DNA of 26,144 nucleotides from an uncultured Alcaligenaceae bacterium (GCA_937952975.1 CALFXX010000099.1:1-26144), one strand, 5' to 3'; numbered from the stretch's first letter, positions 1 to 7,620 are shown. A program made the numbers and translations. Notes: generated from the letters alone by a model not told the origin.

Positions 1-318
1 AAAATGCACACCGTGTTTGCGCATCCAGTCGCGGCACGACGATGATTCGCGAATGACCATACGAGCAAGAGCCTCGTTGGTTTGGCCACCGGTCACTTTC
101 AAAAGATCTTGCCAGTATTCTTCTTCGGGGTAGGCGTCGACCAAAACGTCTTGTGGGGCATCGTGCATGCAGCGCAGGTTGCGGGTATGTTGTGAGTTGC
201 CGCCACGCCATTCTTTTGGTGAAGCTTCGAGAATTAAGACGCTGGCGCCGGCTTCGCGCGCCATTAAGGCGCTACACAGGGCTGCGTTGCCGCCGCCCAC
301 TACGATTACATCCCACAT
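1..318 (-). CDS. tcuA: FAD-dependent tricarballylate dehydrogenase TcuA, N-terminal part (cut by window edge)
   Basis: The first 106 residues of a flavoprotein are visible; the rest lies beyond base 1. The protein opens with MWDVIVVGGGNAALCSALMA, a Rossmann dinucleotide-binding fold with the glycine motif GGGNAA at residues 8-13. It continues with WRGGNSQHTRNLRCMH and YPEEEYWQDLLKVTGG, which I recognise as TcuA. In the known pathway TcuA oxidises tricarballylate to cis-aconitate in the cytoplasm, passes electrons to TcuB, and works with the transporter TcuC. The start ATG (318-316) has a GAGG Shine-Dalgarno 8 bases upstream. It has the same orientation as urtE but is separated by 325 bp, so it probably has its own promoter. 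Any tcuB or tcuC would lie outside the window. Family membership (fumarate reductase/succinate dehydrogenase flavoprotein-like) is firm; the substrate is by resemblance. Confidence 0.85.
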   Translation of the reverse strand, partial: MWDVIVVGGGNAALCSALMAREAGASVLILEASPKEWRGGNSQHTRNLRCMHDAPQDVLVDAYPEEEYWQDLLKVTGGQTNEALARMVIRESSSCRDWMRKHGVHF

Positions 319-643
319 GGTTCTTGCCTCGCGTGTTGATTCGCGTTGATTTTAAATAGGTTGCTGAGTGTAAACAGATGGCGGGGGTTTGCGCTAGGGC
401 GCGGGGGGTTTAGTGTCTTGGCGGGTGTGGGGGTATTTTTGCGCTAAATCTTGTCGCTTGGCGCACGATCCTGTCGCTTGGCGCTCGATCCCGTCGCTTG
501 GCGCACGCCTCGTCGTCTTGCGTGCGCTGCGGACCGGTATTTTTGTGCTGAGCAAAAAATACACGGCTCCTCCGCTTACGCTGGACGTCGTGGCTGGGGT
601 GGTTGTGGACGGTTGGCGTCGCTGTTTGAGACGTGTTGGGTCT
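319..643. other. Gap between tcuA and urtE: likely tcuA leader plus a tandem repeat, no gene
   Basis: I see no convincing gene in these 325 bases. Reading frames here are Ser/Pro/Arg-rich and overlap urtE out of frame. On the minus strand, the stretch just before tcuA (roughly 335-380) is AT-rich with TATTTAAAAT-like sequence and probably holds the tcuA promoter, but I cannot place a good -35/-10 pair. The middle holds a 20-bp tandem repeat (separate entry). The urtE end has no clear hairpin followed by a T-run. Confidence 0.5.
451..510. repeat. Three tandem copies of a 20-bp unit
   Basis: Three consecutive 20-bp units share the core GTCGCTTGGCGC: 451-470, 471-490 and 491-510. They differ at only a few positions (CACGATC, CTCGATC and CACGCCT at their right ends). 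A degenerate half unit follows at 511-520. The array is non-coding, between the 3' end of urtE and the 5' end of tcuA. Function is unknown; slipped-strand expansion, or clustered protein sites one unit (about two helical turns) apart, would both fit. Confidence 0.8.
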
Positions 644-1342
644 TTAGACGGACAGGTGTTTTTTAACGTCTTCGCTGTCCATTTGGGTTTGATCGCCTTG
701 GGCGACGACTTCGCCTCTTGAAAGGACGACGAAGCGGTCGGCGAGTTCGCGGGCGAAGTCGAAGTATTGTTCGCAGAGCAAGATCGCGATGTCGCCGCGG
801 TCGCGCAACAGGCGGATGACGCGGCCGATGTCTTTGATGATGGAGGGCTGGATGCCTTCGGTGGGTTCGTCAAAGATGATGAGTTTGGGTTCGGCAACTA
901 GGGCGCGCGCGATGGCGAGTTGTTGTTGCTGTCCGCCCGAGAGGTCGCCGCCGCGTCGTGACAGCATGGTGCGTAGCACTGGGAATAGGTCAAAAATTTC
1001 GTTTTTGATCCGTTTGGCTTGTTGGCTGGGTTTGGTGGCCATACCCATCAAAATGTTTTCTTCGACGGTCAGGCGGGCAAAGATTTCGCGGCCCTGGGGT
1101 ACGTAGGCCATGCCGAGTGCTGCGCGCGCATGGGGGGCGAGTTTGCTGATGTCTTGACCGTTAAAGTGAATGCTGCCGGAGGCCAAGGATTGCACGCCCA
1201 TCAGGCATTGCAGCAGGGTAGTTTTGCCGACGCCGTTGCGCCCGAGCAAAGCCATGCACTCACCTTGTTTAACCGACATGGTGATGCCGCGCAGGGTGTG
1301 GCTGCTGCCGTAGTACTGATTGATATCTTGAACGTTTAGCAT
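644..1342 (-). CDS. urtE: Urea ABC transporter ATP-binding subunit UrtE
   Basis: This 232-residue protein is one of the two cytoplasmic ATPases that power urea import through UrtB/UrtC. It shows Walker A GRNGVGKT (34-41), signature LSGGQ (134-138) and Walker B LIIFDEP (154-160). The usual switch-histidine position reads CEQYFDFA, as is usual in the LivF/UrtE branch. The length is normal for UrtE. It is the last gene of urtABCDE, 38 bp after urtD. The ATG at 1342-1340 (MLNVQDINQYYG) matches the family start. A near-copy of this start region, out of frame, sits 35 bp upstream (separate entry). UrtE assignment is firm from operon order and from the VPQGREIF and EGIQPSII segments. Confidence 0.95.
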   Translation of the reverse strand: MLNVQDINQYYGSSHTLRGITMSVKQGECMALLGRNGVGKTTLLQCLMGVQSLASGSIHFNGQDISKLAPHARAALGMAYVPQGREIFARLTVEENILMGMATKPSQQAKRIKNEIFDLFPVLRTMLSRRGGDLSGGQQQQLAIARALVAEPKLIIFDEPTEGIQPSIIKDIGRVIRLLRDRGDIAILLCEQYFDFARELADRFVVLSRGEVVAQGDQTQMDSEDVKKHLSV

Positions 1343-1384
1343 GGCTGAGCCTGAGTGGTGTTTTGAACGTCTAGCATGGCTTAG
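1328..1384 (-). repeat. Duplicated urtE start region (direct repeat, 35-bp period)
   Basis: On the minus strand, a 22-base stretch of the form CTNAGCCATGCTANACGTTC plus AA occurs twice: around the real urtE start (1328-1349) and again 35 bp upstream at the end of urtD (1363-1384). The two copies differ at two positions. The upstream ATG (1377-1375) is out of frame with urtE and would encode only about 13 codons, ending in a TAA that overlaps the urtE start region. It looks like a small duplication that left a decoy start. Confidence 0.75.
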
Positions 1385-2238
1385 CGACCTAAATACACTT
1401 CAATCACGCGTTGATCGGCTTGCACTTGTTGCATGGTGCCTTCAGCAAGCACCGAGCCTTCGCATAGCACGGTAACTTTGCCACCCTGAGAGATCTGGTT
1501 GACGAAATCCATGTCGTGTTCAACCACCATTAGCGAATGTTTGCCGCGAAGGTCGTTGAGTAATTCGCCGGTGCGTTCGGTTTCTGCGTCGGTCATGCCG
1601 GCGACGGGTTCATCCAGCAAAAGAAGCAAGGGCTCTTGCATCAACAGCATCCCGATCTCGAGCCATTGTTTTTGACCGTGCGACAGCAAGCCAGCGGGGC
1701 GTTTGTGCTCACCCATCAAACGTAACAGATCGAGGGTGGCTGCGATTTGATCGCGTTGCGTACTGTTTAAGCGGGCAAACAAGGTCGATTTCACGCCCTT
1801 GTTGGTTTTCATGGCAAGTTCTAGGTTTTCAAAAACGGTATGGTTTTCAAAAACGGTGGGGCGTTGAAACTTTCGGCCAATGCCAACGTCGGCGATTTGT
1901 GCCTCGTGCATTTTGGTCAGGTCGATATTTTGCCCAAAAAAAGCTGTGCCCGAGGTGGGTTTTGTTTTGCCGGTGATGACATCCATCATGGTGGTTTTGC
2001 CGGCGCCGTTGGGTCCAATCACGCAACGTAGTTCGCCCACGCCGATATCAATTGACAAATCGTTCAGTGCACGAAAGCCGTCAAAGACAACGCTAATCGA
2101 TTCGAGATACAAGATGGCGCCGTGGGTGGTATCGACCCCGGGGGTTTTAAGGCGGCCATACGAAGCGTTACCACCGGCACCGTTGCTTTGGGTGCTGGCT
2201 TCTACAGAGGCGTGTGAGGCGATGGTTTGCGTGTTCAT
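1381..2238 (-). CDS. urtD: Urea ABC transporter ATP-binding subunit UrtD
   Basis: This 285-residue LivG-type ATPase is the partner of UrtE. Motifs are Walker A GPNGAGKT (75-82), signature LSHGQ (185-189), Walker B LLLLLDEP (205-211 region) and a switch histidine in VVEHDMDF (H241). The first ~40 residues form a low-complexity Ser/Gly/Thr extension before the ABC fold begins at AILYLESISV; downstream starts are possible, but the ATG at 2238 overlaps the urtC stop in an ATGA arrangement, which supports it. The coding sequence contains an exact 16-bp repeat, 18 bp apart (1824-1839 and 1842-1857), which encodes the family-typical TVFENHTVFENLELA. Urea specificity is inferred from the operon. Confidence 0.94.
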   Translation of the reverse strand: MNTQTIASHASVEASTQSNGAGGNASYGRLKTPGVDTTHGAILYLESISVVFDGFRALNDLSIDIGVGELRCVIGPNGAGKTTMMDVITGKTKPTSGTAFFGQNIDLTKMHEAQIADVGIGRKFQRPTVFENHTVFENLELAMKTNKGVKSTLFARLNSTQRDQIAATLDLLRLMGEHKRPAGLLSHGQKQWLEIGMLLMQEPLLLLLDEPVAGMTDAETERTGELLNDLRGKHSLMVVEHDMDFVNQISQGGKVTVLCEGSVLAEGTMQQVQADQRVIEVYLGR

Positions 2239-3365
2239 GCCGTCTGTCCTTTGCTGCGTTGGCTGAGTTTACGCACCAAGCCGACAATGCCTTGAGGTAA
2301 AAAGATCGTGACCAGCACAAAAATCATCCCAAGGGCATACAGCCAAAATTCAGGAAACACACTGGTAAACCAGGTCTTTAGCCCATTGATTGTGCCTGCG
2401 CCAATGATGGGGCCAATCAGCGTGCCACGCCCGCCAGTGGCTACCCAAATGACCATCTCGATTGAATTTTCGGTAGACATTTCGCCAGGATTAATGATGC
2501 CAACCTGCGGCACATAGAGTGCGCCTGCAACAGCGCATAACATCGCAGACAGTGTCCAGATAAACAGTTTGAAGCCAAGCGGTTCGTAACCCAAAAAGCG
2601 CAGGCGACTTTCAGAATCACGAATGGCCGTTAGCACCCGACCGAGCTTTGATTGTGTAATGGCGCGACCTAACACTAGGGCGCCTAACAGTGCAGACAAA
2701 CTCACCCAGTACAAGACTGCACGGGTGTTGGCTGACGTGATGTCAAAACCAAGAATCTTCTTAAAGTCGGTAAAGCCGTTGTTGCCACCAAAGCCCGTTT
2801 CATTTCTAAAAAATAACAGCATGGCTGCAAACGTGAGAGCCTGAGTGATGATAGAAAAATAAACGCCTTTAATTCGCGAACGAAAGGCAAAGTAGCCAAA
2901 CAAAAAGGCAAGCAAGCCCGGTACGGCCAACATCAAAAACATCGCGTACCAAAAGTGCTCGGTAAACGACCAAAACCAGGGGTAGGTTTTCCAGCTCAAA
3001 AAGGTCATGAAATCAGGGACGATGTCTGCCGAGGCTTTGCCGGCGCGCATGAGATACATACCGTGCGCGTAGCCACCCAGGGCAAAAAACAAACCGTGAC
3101 CCAAGGACAAAATGCCGGTGTAGCCCCACACCAGATCTAAAGCGAGTGCGGCCATGGCGTAGCAAATAAACTTACCAATCAAGGCAACAGCAAACGACGA
3201 AACATGCAACGCATGCCCCACCGGAAACAGCAAATTAAACGCAGGCAAGCAGGCAAAGATTGCAACAACGACTGCAATGGCCGTCCAGGCCCGCGGTGAA
3301 TATAAGGCGGTGGGCGCAGAAGATAAGGAGAGTGTGGCGGCTTGCCCCATGGTGGTTGAACTCAT
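2235..3365 (-). CDS. urtC: Urea ABC transporter permease UrtC
   Basis: This 376-residue inner-membrane permease pairs with UrtB to form the urea channel. It is strongly hydrophobic, with about eight to ten membrane segments. After a ~25-residue cytoplasmic leader, the first segment starts near AWTAIAVVVAIFACL. The LivM-like segments DLVWGYTGILSLGHGLFFALGGYAHG and GGRGTLIGPIIGAGTINGLK are clear, and the C-terminal FLPQGIVGL is typical. The length is usual for UrtC. It overlaps urtB upstream and urtD downstream by ATGA junctions, so the three are probably translationally coupled. Confidence 0.94.
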   Translation of the reverse strand: MSSTTMGQAATLSLSSAPTALYSPRAWTAIAVVVAIFACLPAFNLLFPVGHALHVSSFAVALIGKFICYAMAALALDLVWGYTGILSLGHGLFFALGGYAHGMYLMRAGKASADIVPDFMTFLSWKTYPWFWSFTEHFWYAMFLMLAVPGLLAFLFGYFAFRSRIKGVYFSIITQALTFAAMLLFFRNETGFGGNNGFTDFKKILGFDITSANTRAVLYWVSLSALLGALVLGRAITQSKLGRVLTAIRDSESRLRFLGYEPLGFKLFIWTLSAMLCAVAGALYVPQVGIINPGEMSTENSIEMVIWVATGGRGTLIGPIIGAGTINGLKTWFTSVFPEFWLYALGMIFVLVTIFLPQGIVGLVRKLSQRSKGQTA

Positions 3366-4987
3366 TCTGCGCTTCTCCCTTTGGGTGCAAATAATCCCTG
3401 GGGGCGTTTTTGTACAAAAAGCACGATAAATAACAAGATCGCTATTTTGGCGATCACGGCACCCCAGAAGGGTTCGATCATTTTGTTCAGTGCGCCAAGC
3501 CCCATGGCGGCGACGACTGTGCCGGCGAGTTGCCCGACACCGCCTAATACCACCACCATGAATGAATCGACAATGTAGCCACGACCCAGGTCAGGGCCAA
3601 CGTTACTGAGCTGCGATAAGGCCACGCCGGCCAGACCTGCAATCCCAGAGCCCAGGCCAAACGCCAACATGTCGATGCGGCCAGTCGGTACCCCAACGCA
3701 ATCTGCCATGCGGCGATTTTGCGTAATCGCGCGTACGAACAGGCCCAGGCGGGTGTGATTCAACACGAGCCAGACAATCACCACGACACACAGTGCGAAA
3801 CCAACGATCACGATACGGTTATAGCTGAGTGACAGATTGCCTAAGATTGTGACGCCACCGCTCATCCAACTCGGGTTGGCGACTTCGACGTTTTGTGCGC
3901 CGAATAAGCTGCGGACAGACTGCATCAAAATCAGGCTAATACCCCAGGTGGCTAGCAAGGTTTCAAGCGGCCGGCCATAGAGCCAGCGAATGACGGTGCG
4001 CTCAAGCGCCATGCCGACCAAGGCAGTGACAATGAAGGCGACCGGTAAGGCCGCAACGACATACCAGTCAATCCACGCGGGCAGCCATTGTTTGAAAAGC
4101 CCTTGAACGAGGTAGGTGGCGTACGCGCCGATCATCAACAATTCACCGTGCGCCATGTTGATGACGCCCATCAGGCCAAAGGTGATCGCCAAGCCAAGCG
4201 CTGCGAGTAAGAGTACGCTGCCAAGGCTGATGCCGAAAAAGATGTTGCCGACCCAGCTGACAACAGTTTGATGCCATTCAATTTGTGCGATCGCAGTTTT
4301 TGCTGCGGCACGCACTTCGGCATCGGGTTCAGCGAAGGCGCCCGCGGCATCTTGCACCAGCATCGCGGTCAGGATTGGTTTAAAGCTTGAATTTTTGCTC
4401 TCGCCCAATAAAACGGCGGCGTGGCGGCGCGTGGCGGCTTCTGTGCTTTTGATCTCTGCGCTTGCCACGGCAATCTGAAGTGCAGCTTTGATCTCGGCGT
4501 CTTGTTCTTTGCCGAGCGCCTGTTCGAGCACGGGTGCTCGCGAGGGATCCGCTTCTTTTTGTAAACGTTGTGCGGCAGCTAAGCGCACAGTGCGTTGAGG
4601 TGAAAATAACTCAGCGCTTGCAAGCGCAGCCTGCAACGCGCTGCGCAAACGATTATTCAGGGTGAGCGCTTGTGCATCAGCAGGTACCGCAACCGTTTCA
4701 CCGGTTGTGGGGTCAATCGCCTTGCCGCCCGCTACTGACAATAAAACTTTATTGTCAGAGGTAATCAGAACGTTGCCCGCCCCCAACGCAGCCAACACTG
4801 CGGCTGCGCCAGGAGTGGTGAGTTGCCCCAACGCTGTAATTGACTCTACCCTCTCGGTGTTGCTCTCGCCGGCCAAACCCTTCAGAACTGAAGGTTCGAC
4901 CAAGTCGGCGGCCAAACTGCAATGCAGCGGTAACGCGAGCAAAACAGTTAGCAGCCACCGTTTCAAGGTAGGGTAAATCAAAAACAT
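3362..4987 (-). CDS. urtB: Urea ABC transporter permease UrtB with N-terminal helical-repeat domain
   Basis: This 541-residue protein has two parts. Residues 1-26 form a signal-like hydrophobic leader (ending SLA-AD). Residues ~27-240 are a soluble, Ala-rich, HEAT-like helical region with repeated charged helices (QRTVRLAAAQRLQ, TEAATRRHAAVLLG, PDAEVRAAAKTAIAQI), presumably periplasmic. From about residue 243 a LivH-type permease follows, with GLAITFGLMGVINMAHGELL and the loop GLGSGIAGLAGVALSQ. The long N-terminal region is a known feature of proteobacterial UrtB, so this is not a new fusion. The stop overlaps the urtC start (ATGA). The start lies 27 bp after urtA and its Shine-Dalgarno is weak, so a slightly later start cannot be excluded. 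Confidence 0.93.
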   Translation of the reverse strand: MFLIYPTLKRWLLTVLLALPLHCSLAADLVEPSVLKGLAGESNTERVESITALGQLTTPGAAAVLAALGAGNVLITSDNKVLLSVAGGKAIDPTTGETVAVPADAQALTLNNRLRSALQAALASAELFSPQRTVRLAAAQRLQKEADPSRAPVLEQALGKEQDAEIKAALQIAVASAEIKSTEAATRRHAAVLLGESKNSSFKPILTAMLVQDAAGAFAEPDAEVRAAAKTAIAQIEWHQTVVSWVGNIFFGISLGSVLLLAALGLAITFGLMGVINMAHGELLMIGAYATYLVQGLFKQWLPAWIDWYVVAALPVAFIVTALVGMALERTVIRWLYGRPLETLLATWGISLILMQSVRSLFGAQNVEVANPSWMSGGVTILGNLSLSYNRIVIVGFALCVVVIVWLVLNHTRLGLFVRAITQNRRMADCVGVPTGRIDMLAFGLGSGIAGLAGVALSQLSNVGPDLGRGYIVDSFMVVVLGGVGQLAGTVVAAMGLGALNKMIEPFWGAVIAKIAILLFIVLFVQKRPQGLFAPKGRSAE

Positions 4988-5014
4988 GTCGTTGCAATCT
5001 CATAGTGTGGCGAA

Positions 5015-6265
5015 TTACAGGCCTTGCTTGCCTTCGTTGCCAGCAATGAAGGGGCTCCAAGGCTGTGCACGAATCGGACCTTTGCTTTTCCAGACCACGT
5101 TGAACTGACCGTCAGCCTGAATTTCGCCAATGTACACTGGTTTGTGCAGGTGGTGGTTGGTCTTGTCCATCATGATCGTAAAGCCATCGGGTGCCGCAAA
5201 CTGCTGGCCGCCCATTGCTGCAATGACTTTGTCTGTATCGGTCGATTTTGCGGCCTCAACAGCTTGTTTCCACATATACATACCAACGTAAGTGGCTTCC
5301 ATTGGGTCGTTGGTGACCGCGGTGGCGAAGTTAGGCAGGTTCTTAGCTTTTGCGTAAGCTTTCCACTTGGCGACAAACTCAGTGTTCACTGGGTTCTTGA
5401 TTGACTCAAAGTAGTTCCAGGCAGCAAGGTGACCGACCAAAGGCTTGGTGTCCACGCCACGCAGTTCTTCTTCGCCCACTGAGAACGCCACAACTGGCAC
5501 GTCTGTGGCTTTGAGGCCAGCGTTACCGAGTTCTTTATAGAACGGTACGTTTGAGTCGCCGTTGATGGTCGAGATCACAGCAGTTTTGCCACCGGCTGCA
5601 AATTTCTTGATGTCTGCAACGATGGTTTGATAGTCAGAGTGACCAAAGGGTGTGTATTTTTCGTCGATGTCGCTTTCTTTCACGCCCTTAGAAATCAAGA
5701 AGGCGCGCAAGATTTTGTTGGTTGTGCGTGGGTACACATAATCGGTACCAAGCAACACGAAACGCTTGGCGCTGCCGCCGTCTGCGCCCATCAGGTATTC
5801 AACAGCTGGGATGGCTTGTTGGTTAGGTGCAGCACCTGTGTAAAACACGTTTTTCTCAAGCTCTTCGCCCTCGTACTGCACGGGGTAGAACAACAAGCTG
5901 TTCAACTCTTTAAACACGGGCAATACTGATTTACGTGACACTGAAGTCCAGCAACCAAAGACAACCGAAACTTTGTCCTGAGCAACGAGTTGGCGTGCTT
6001 TTTCGGCAAACAAAGGCCAGTTTGAGGCTGGGTCAACGATCACGGGCTCAAGTTTTTTGCCCATCACGCCACCTTTGGCGTTGATCTCGTCGATGGTCAT
6101 CAAGGCAACGTCTTTCAACGCGGTCTCAGAAATGGCCATGGTGCCTGAAAGTGAGTGCAAGATACCTACTTTGATGGTGTCTTGTGCAAAAGCGGTACCT
6201 GCAAAACCTGTCATCGCTAAAAGGCTGGCAGCGGTCAGCTGCTTGAGAACTAATCTGCGTTTCAT
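5015..6265 (-). CDS. urtA: Periplasmic urea-binding protein UrtA
   Basis: This 416-residue periplasmic binding protein delivers urea to UrtBC. A Sec signal peptide (KRR, then LTAASLLAMTGFAGTAFA) is probably cleaved after A27. The mature protein begins DTIKVGILHSLSGTMAISE, and VFGCWTSVSRKSVLPVFKE, LLFYPVQYEGEE and TNDPMEATYVGMYMW are hallmarks of the UrtA/AmiC-like type I binding fold. Length is normal. The start has an AGGAG site 7 bases upstream. It is the first gene of urtABCDE, with a long (~480 bp) regulatory region carrying a sigma-54 promoter and NtrC-like dyads. No urease genes are present in the window, so the fate of the imported urea is not shown here. Confidence 0.96.
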   Translation of the reverse strand: MKRRLVLKQLTAASLLAMTGFAGTAFAQDTIKVGILHSLSGTMAISETALKDVALMTIDEINAKGGVMGKKLEPVIVDPASNWPLFAEKARQLVAQDKVSVVFGCWTSVSRKSVLPVFKELNSLLFYPVQYEGEELEKNVFYTGAAPNQQAIPAVEYLMGADGGSAKRFVLLGTDYVYPRTTNKILRAFLISKGVKESDIDEKYTPFGHSDYQTIVADIKKFAAGGKTAVISTINGDSNVPFYKELGNAGLKATDVPVVAFSVGEEELRGVDTKPLVGHLAAWNYFESIKNPVNTEFVAKWKAYAKAKNLPNFATAVTNDPMEATYVGMYMWKQAVEAAKSTDTDKVIAAMGGQQFAAPDGFTIMMDKTNHHLHKPVYIGEIQADGQFNVVWKSKGPIRAQPWSPFIAGNEGKQGL

Positions 6266-6355
6266 CTTTAAACTCCTGAGTAGATCATTAGTCGGCTGAG
6301 CCGGTTCAAGGGCCGCATAGCGTGTTGAGGTGAGAGCTATGCTTGACTGGTCTAA

Positions 6356-6371
6356 AGCAAAAGCTGTGCCA
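6356..6371 (-). promoter_or_regulatory. Sigma-54 (RpoN) promoter of urtABCDE
   Basis: On the minus strand this reads TGGCAC-AGCTT-TTGCT, preceded by C and followed by TTAG. That matches the -24/-12 consensus YTGGCACGNNNNTTGCW at every conserved base except the G after TGGCAC. Transcription would start near 6345, about 80 bases before the urtA ATG. The element lies inside an 8-bp inverted repeat (AAAAGCTG, 3-base loop, CAGCTTTT, 6359-6377), which could also be read as a small hairpin. Position, orientation and the upstream NtrC-like sites all favour a promoter. Confidence 0.85.
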
Positions 6372-6580
6372 GCTTTTGAGCCGGTCTGGATGCTTTGATA
6401 AAAATATCTCTGGGTCGGTACTCGATTTCGCGGGCCCCTATACGAGATAGAGTGGTGTTTTGTGACGAACGCACTAGATGATGGATGGAGTTAAAGCAGG
6501 GCATCGGGTCATCCAAGGCTACTTAAGGGCAGTAGGCAATTCAAAACCTGGAGGTAAGCGACGGAGTTCGACGGGCGTCT

Positions 6581-6597
6581 TGCACGCTTTCGGTGCA
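6581..6597. promoter_or_regulatory. NtrC-type enhancer dyad, proximal
   Basis: TGCAC-GCTTTCG-GTGCA is a dyad of exact NtrC geometry (TGCAC, 7 bases, GTGCA). Its centre at 6589 is about 244 bp upstream of the predicted sigma-54 start of urtA. That is somewhat farther than the classic glnA sites but within reach of DNA looping. A second dyad is 49 bp further upstream. Confidence 0.75.
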
Positions 6598-6629
6598 TCC
6601 CCCCGTTTTGGTGCCTCAAACTTGAGCCA

Positions 6630-6646
6630 GGCACTCAACAAGTGCA
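6630..6646. promoter_or_regulatory. NtrC-type enhancer dyad, distal
   Basis: GGCAC-TCAACAA-GTGCA has the same GCAC-N7-GTGC core as the proximal site, with one outer mismatch. Centre-to-centre spacing to the proximal dyad is 49 bp, close to five helical turns, as expected for cooperative NtrC dimers. A second inverted pair (GTGC at 6611-6614 against GCAC at 6631-6634, enclosing CTCAA-AC-TTGAG) overlaps its left arm. Confidence 0.65.
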
Positions 6647-6705
6647 TTCTTTTGGCCTTACGTTCGTTGTCGTAAGATGTATCGTGTAGTCACGGCAGCC
6701 CAAAG

Positions 6706-6726
6706 CGGCCTAACCGCGGCCTAACC
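6706..6726. repeat. Short direct repeat CGGCCTAACC x2 before the YggS-type gene
   Basis: The 10-bp unit occurs twice, separated by one G, ending 23 bp before the ATG at 6750. It directly adjoins CTTACG, which also occurs at 6657-6662. With an 11-bp period (one helical turn) it could be a regulator site on one face of the DNA; this is only a suggestion. Confidence 0.6.
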
Positions 6727-6749
6727 TTACGATTTCTTTGCGATCCACG

Positions 6750-7505
6750 ATGAGTCTTTCTTCAAATTCAGAGCCTTCTGGCGCCCAAGTTCAGCAGACG
6801 TTAGCCGACACAATGGCTGTGCGCATCGGTCAAATCCAGGCACGGATGGCTGCGGCGTGCGCGCGTGTCGGGCGCGATCCCAACGAGGTGGCTCTGTTGC
6901 CCGTGAGCAAAACGTTTGATGCCAACGCCATTCGCGAGGCGCTGGCCTTGGGCTTTACGCGGTTTGGCGAAAACCGCATGCAAGAGATCGTCCAAAAAAC
7001 GCCACTTTTGCAGGACTCCCCCGTCCATTGGGTGGTGATCGGGCATCTGCAAACTAACAAGGCTAAAGAGGTGGCACGTTATGCCACCGAACTGCAATCA
7101 CTTGACCGACTTGAGCTGGCAGAGGCGCTTGAGCGGCGCTTGCAACTTGAGGGCCGCACACTTGATGTCTTGGTGCAGGTGAAAACCTCTACCGAAGAGA
7201 CGAAGTCGGGCCTTGAACCTTCAGAGCTCTTGTCGTTTTTGCGGCAAATGTCACAGTATCCCAGCTTGAAGGTCAAAGGGCTGATGACGATGGCCGTGCT
7301 TTCGACAGATCAAAGCGCGGTAAGAAAGTGTTTTTCTCAGTTACGCCAGTTGCGTGACCAGGCCCAACAAGAGGCGATCGCTGGGATCTCACTTGAGCGC
7401 TTGTCGATGGGCATGAGCGGCGACTTTGAACTGGCGATTGAAGAGGGCTCAACCGAAATTCGGGTGGGGTCTGCGATTTTTGGCAGTCGCTCGGCACCGG
7501 TCTAG
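6750..7505 (+). CDS. YggS/PLPBP-family pyridoxal-phosphate homeostasis protein
   Basis: This 251-residue cytoplasmic protein folds like the N-terminal barrel of alanine racemase. Family members bind PLP and buffer vitamin B6 and amino-acid pools without a proven catalytic activity. The PLP lysine is in PVSKTF (K54). GENRMQE (73-79), HWVVIGHLQTNKAK, LMTMAVL and the phosphate-binding MGMSGDFELAIEEGSTEIRVG are all present. I chose the ATG at 6750; a TTG at 6738 adds four residues, and an ATG at 6813 (MAVRIGQIQARM) matches typical family starts, so the first 21 residues are uncertain. No clear Shine-Dalgarno precedes 6750. It is usually near pilT or proC, neither of which is seen here. Confidence 0.93.
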   Translation: MSLSSNSEPSGAQVQQTLADTMAVRIGQIQARMAAACARVGRDPNEVALLPVSKTFDANAIREALALGFTRFGENRMQEIVQKTPLLQDSPVHWVVIGHLQTNKAKEVARYATELQSLDRLELAEALERRLQLEGRTLDVLVQVKTSTEETKSGLEPSELLSFLRQMSQYPSLKVKGLMTMAVLSTDQSAVRKCFSQLRQLRDQAQQEAIAGISLERLSMGMSGDFELAIEEGSTEIRVGSAIFGSRSAPV

Positions 7506-7620
7506 GCGTGATGCCGTGACGCTGAGCGCTTTGTGTTCGGAGCAAGTATTGAGCGTATTCGGTGCCAAGTACCTAGCGCTTAGCGTGCGGGGCTCAGTAT
7601 TCTGCCCTCAGTTTCAGCGC

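Larger units (their letters stand above)
6266..6749. other. Divergent regulatory region between urtA and the YggS-type gene
   Basis: These 484 bases hold the sigma-54 promoter and both NtrC-like dyads listed separately, and no gene that I can support. Between promoter and enhancers, the minus strand carries TATCAA-AGCA-TCC near 6390-6400 in an AT-rich stretch, a partial match to an IHF site. On the plus-strand side, CTTACG (6657-6662) pairs with CGTAAG (6671-6676), and CGGCCTAACC is repeated at 6706-6715 and 6717-6726. I could not place a convincing sigma-70 promoter for the plus-strand gene. Confidence 0.6.

Noticed and set aside
153..359. Plus-strand Arg-rich frames across the left end
   Set aside because: They are antisense to the clear TcuA N-terminus with its GGGNAA motif.
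394..897. 167-codon minus-strand reading frame overlapping the 3' end of urtE
   Set aside because: Ser/Pro/Thr-rich translation with no recognisable family, out of frame with an unambiguous urtE. It is a by-product of codon bias in the real gene.
1824..1857. Exact 16-bp direct repeat (18-bp period) inside urtD
   Set aside because: It encodes TVFENHTVFENLELA, which I recall as the normal UrtD sequence, so it is probably an old feature of the protein rather than a recent duplication.
3362..4987. UrtB as a novel fusion of a helical-repeat domain and a permease
   Set aside because: Long UrtB proteins with this N-terminal region are known in proteobacterial urea transporters.
6359..6377. AAAAGCTG/CAGCTTTT inverted repeat as an intrinsic terminator
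   Set aside because: The stem is short and AT-rich with a 3-base loop and no upstream gene ending nearby. The embedded sigma-54 consensus in the right orientation explains it better.
7506..7620. Recurring AGCGCT/AGCGTG-like words in the convergent gap after the YggS-type gene
   Set aside because: The copies are too degenerate and irregularly spaced to call a repeat, and no stem with a T-run is formed.
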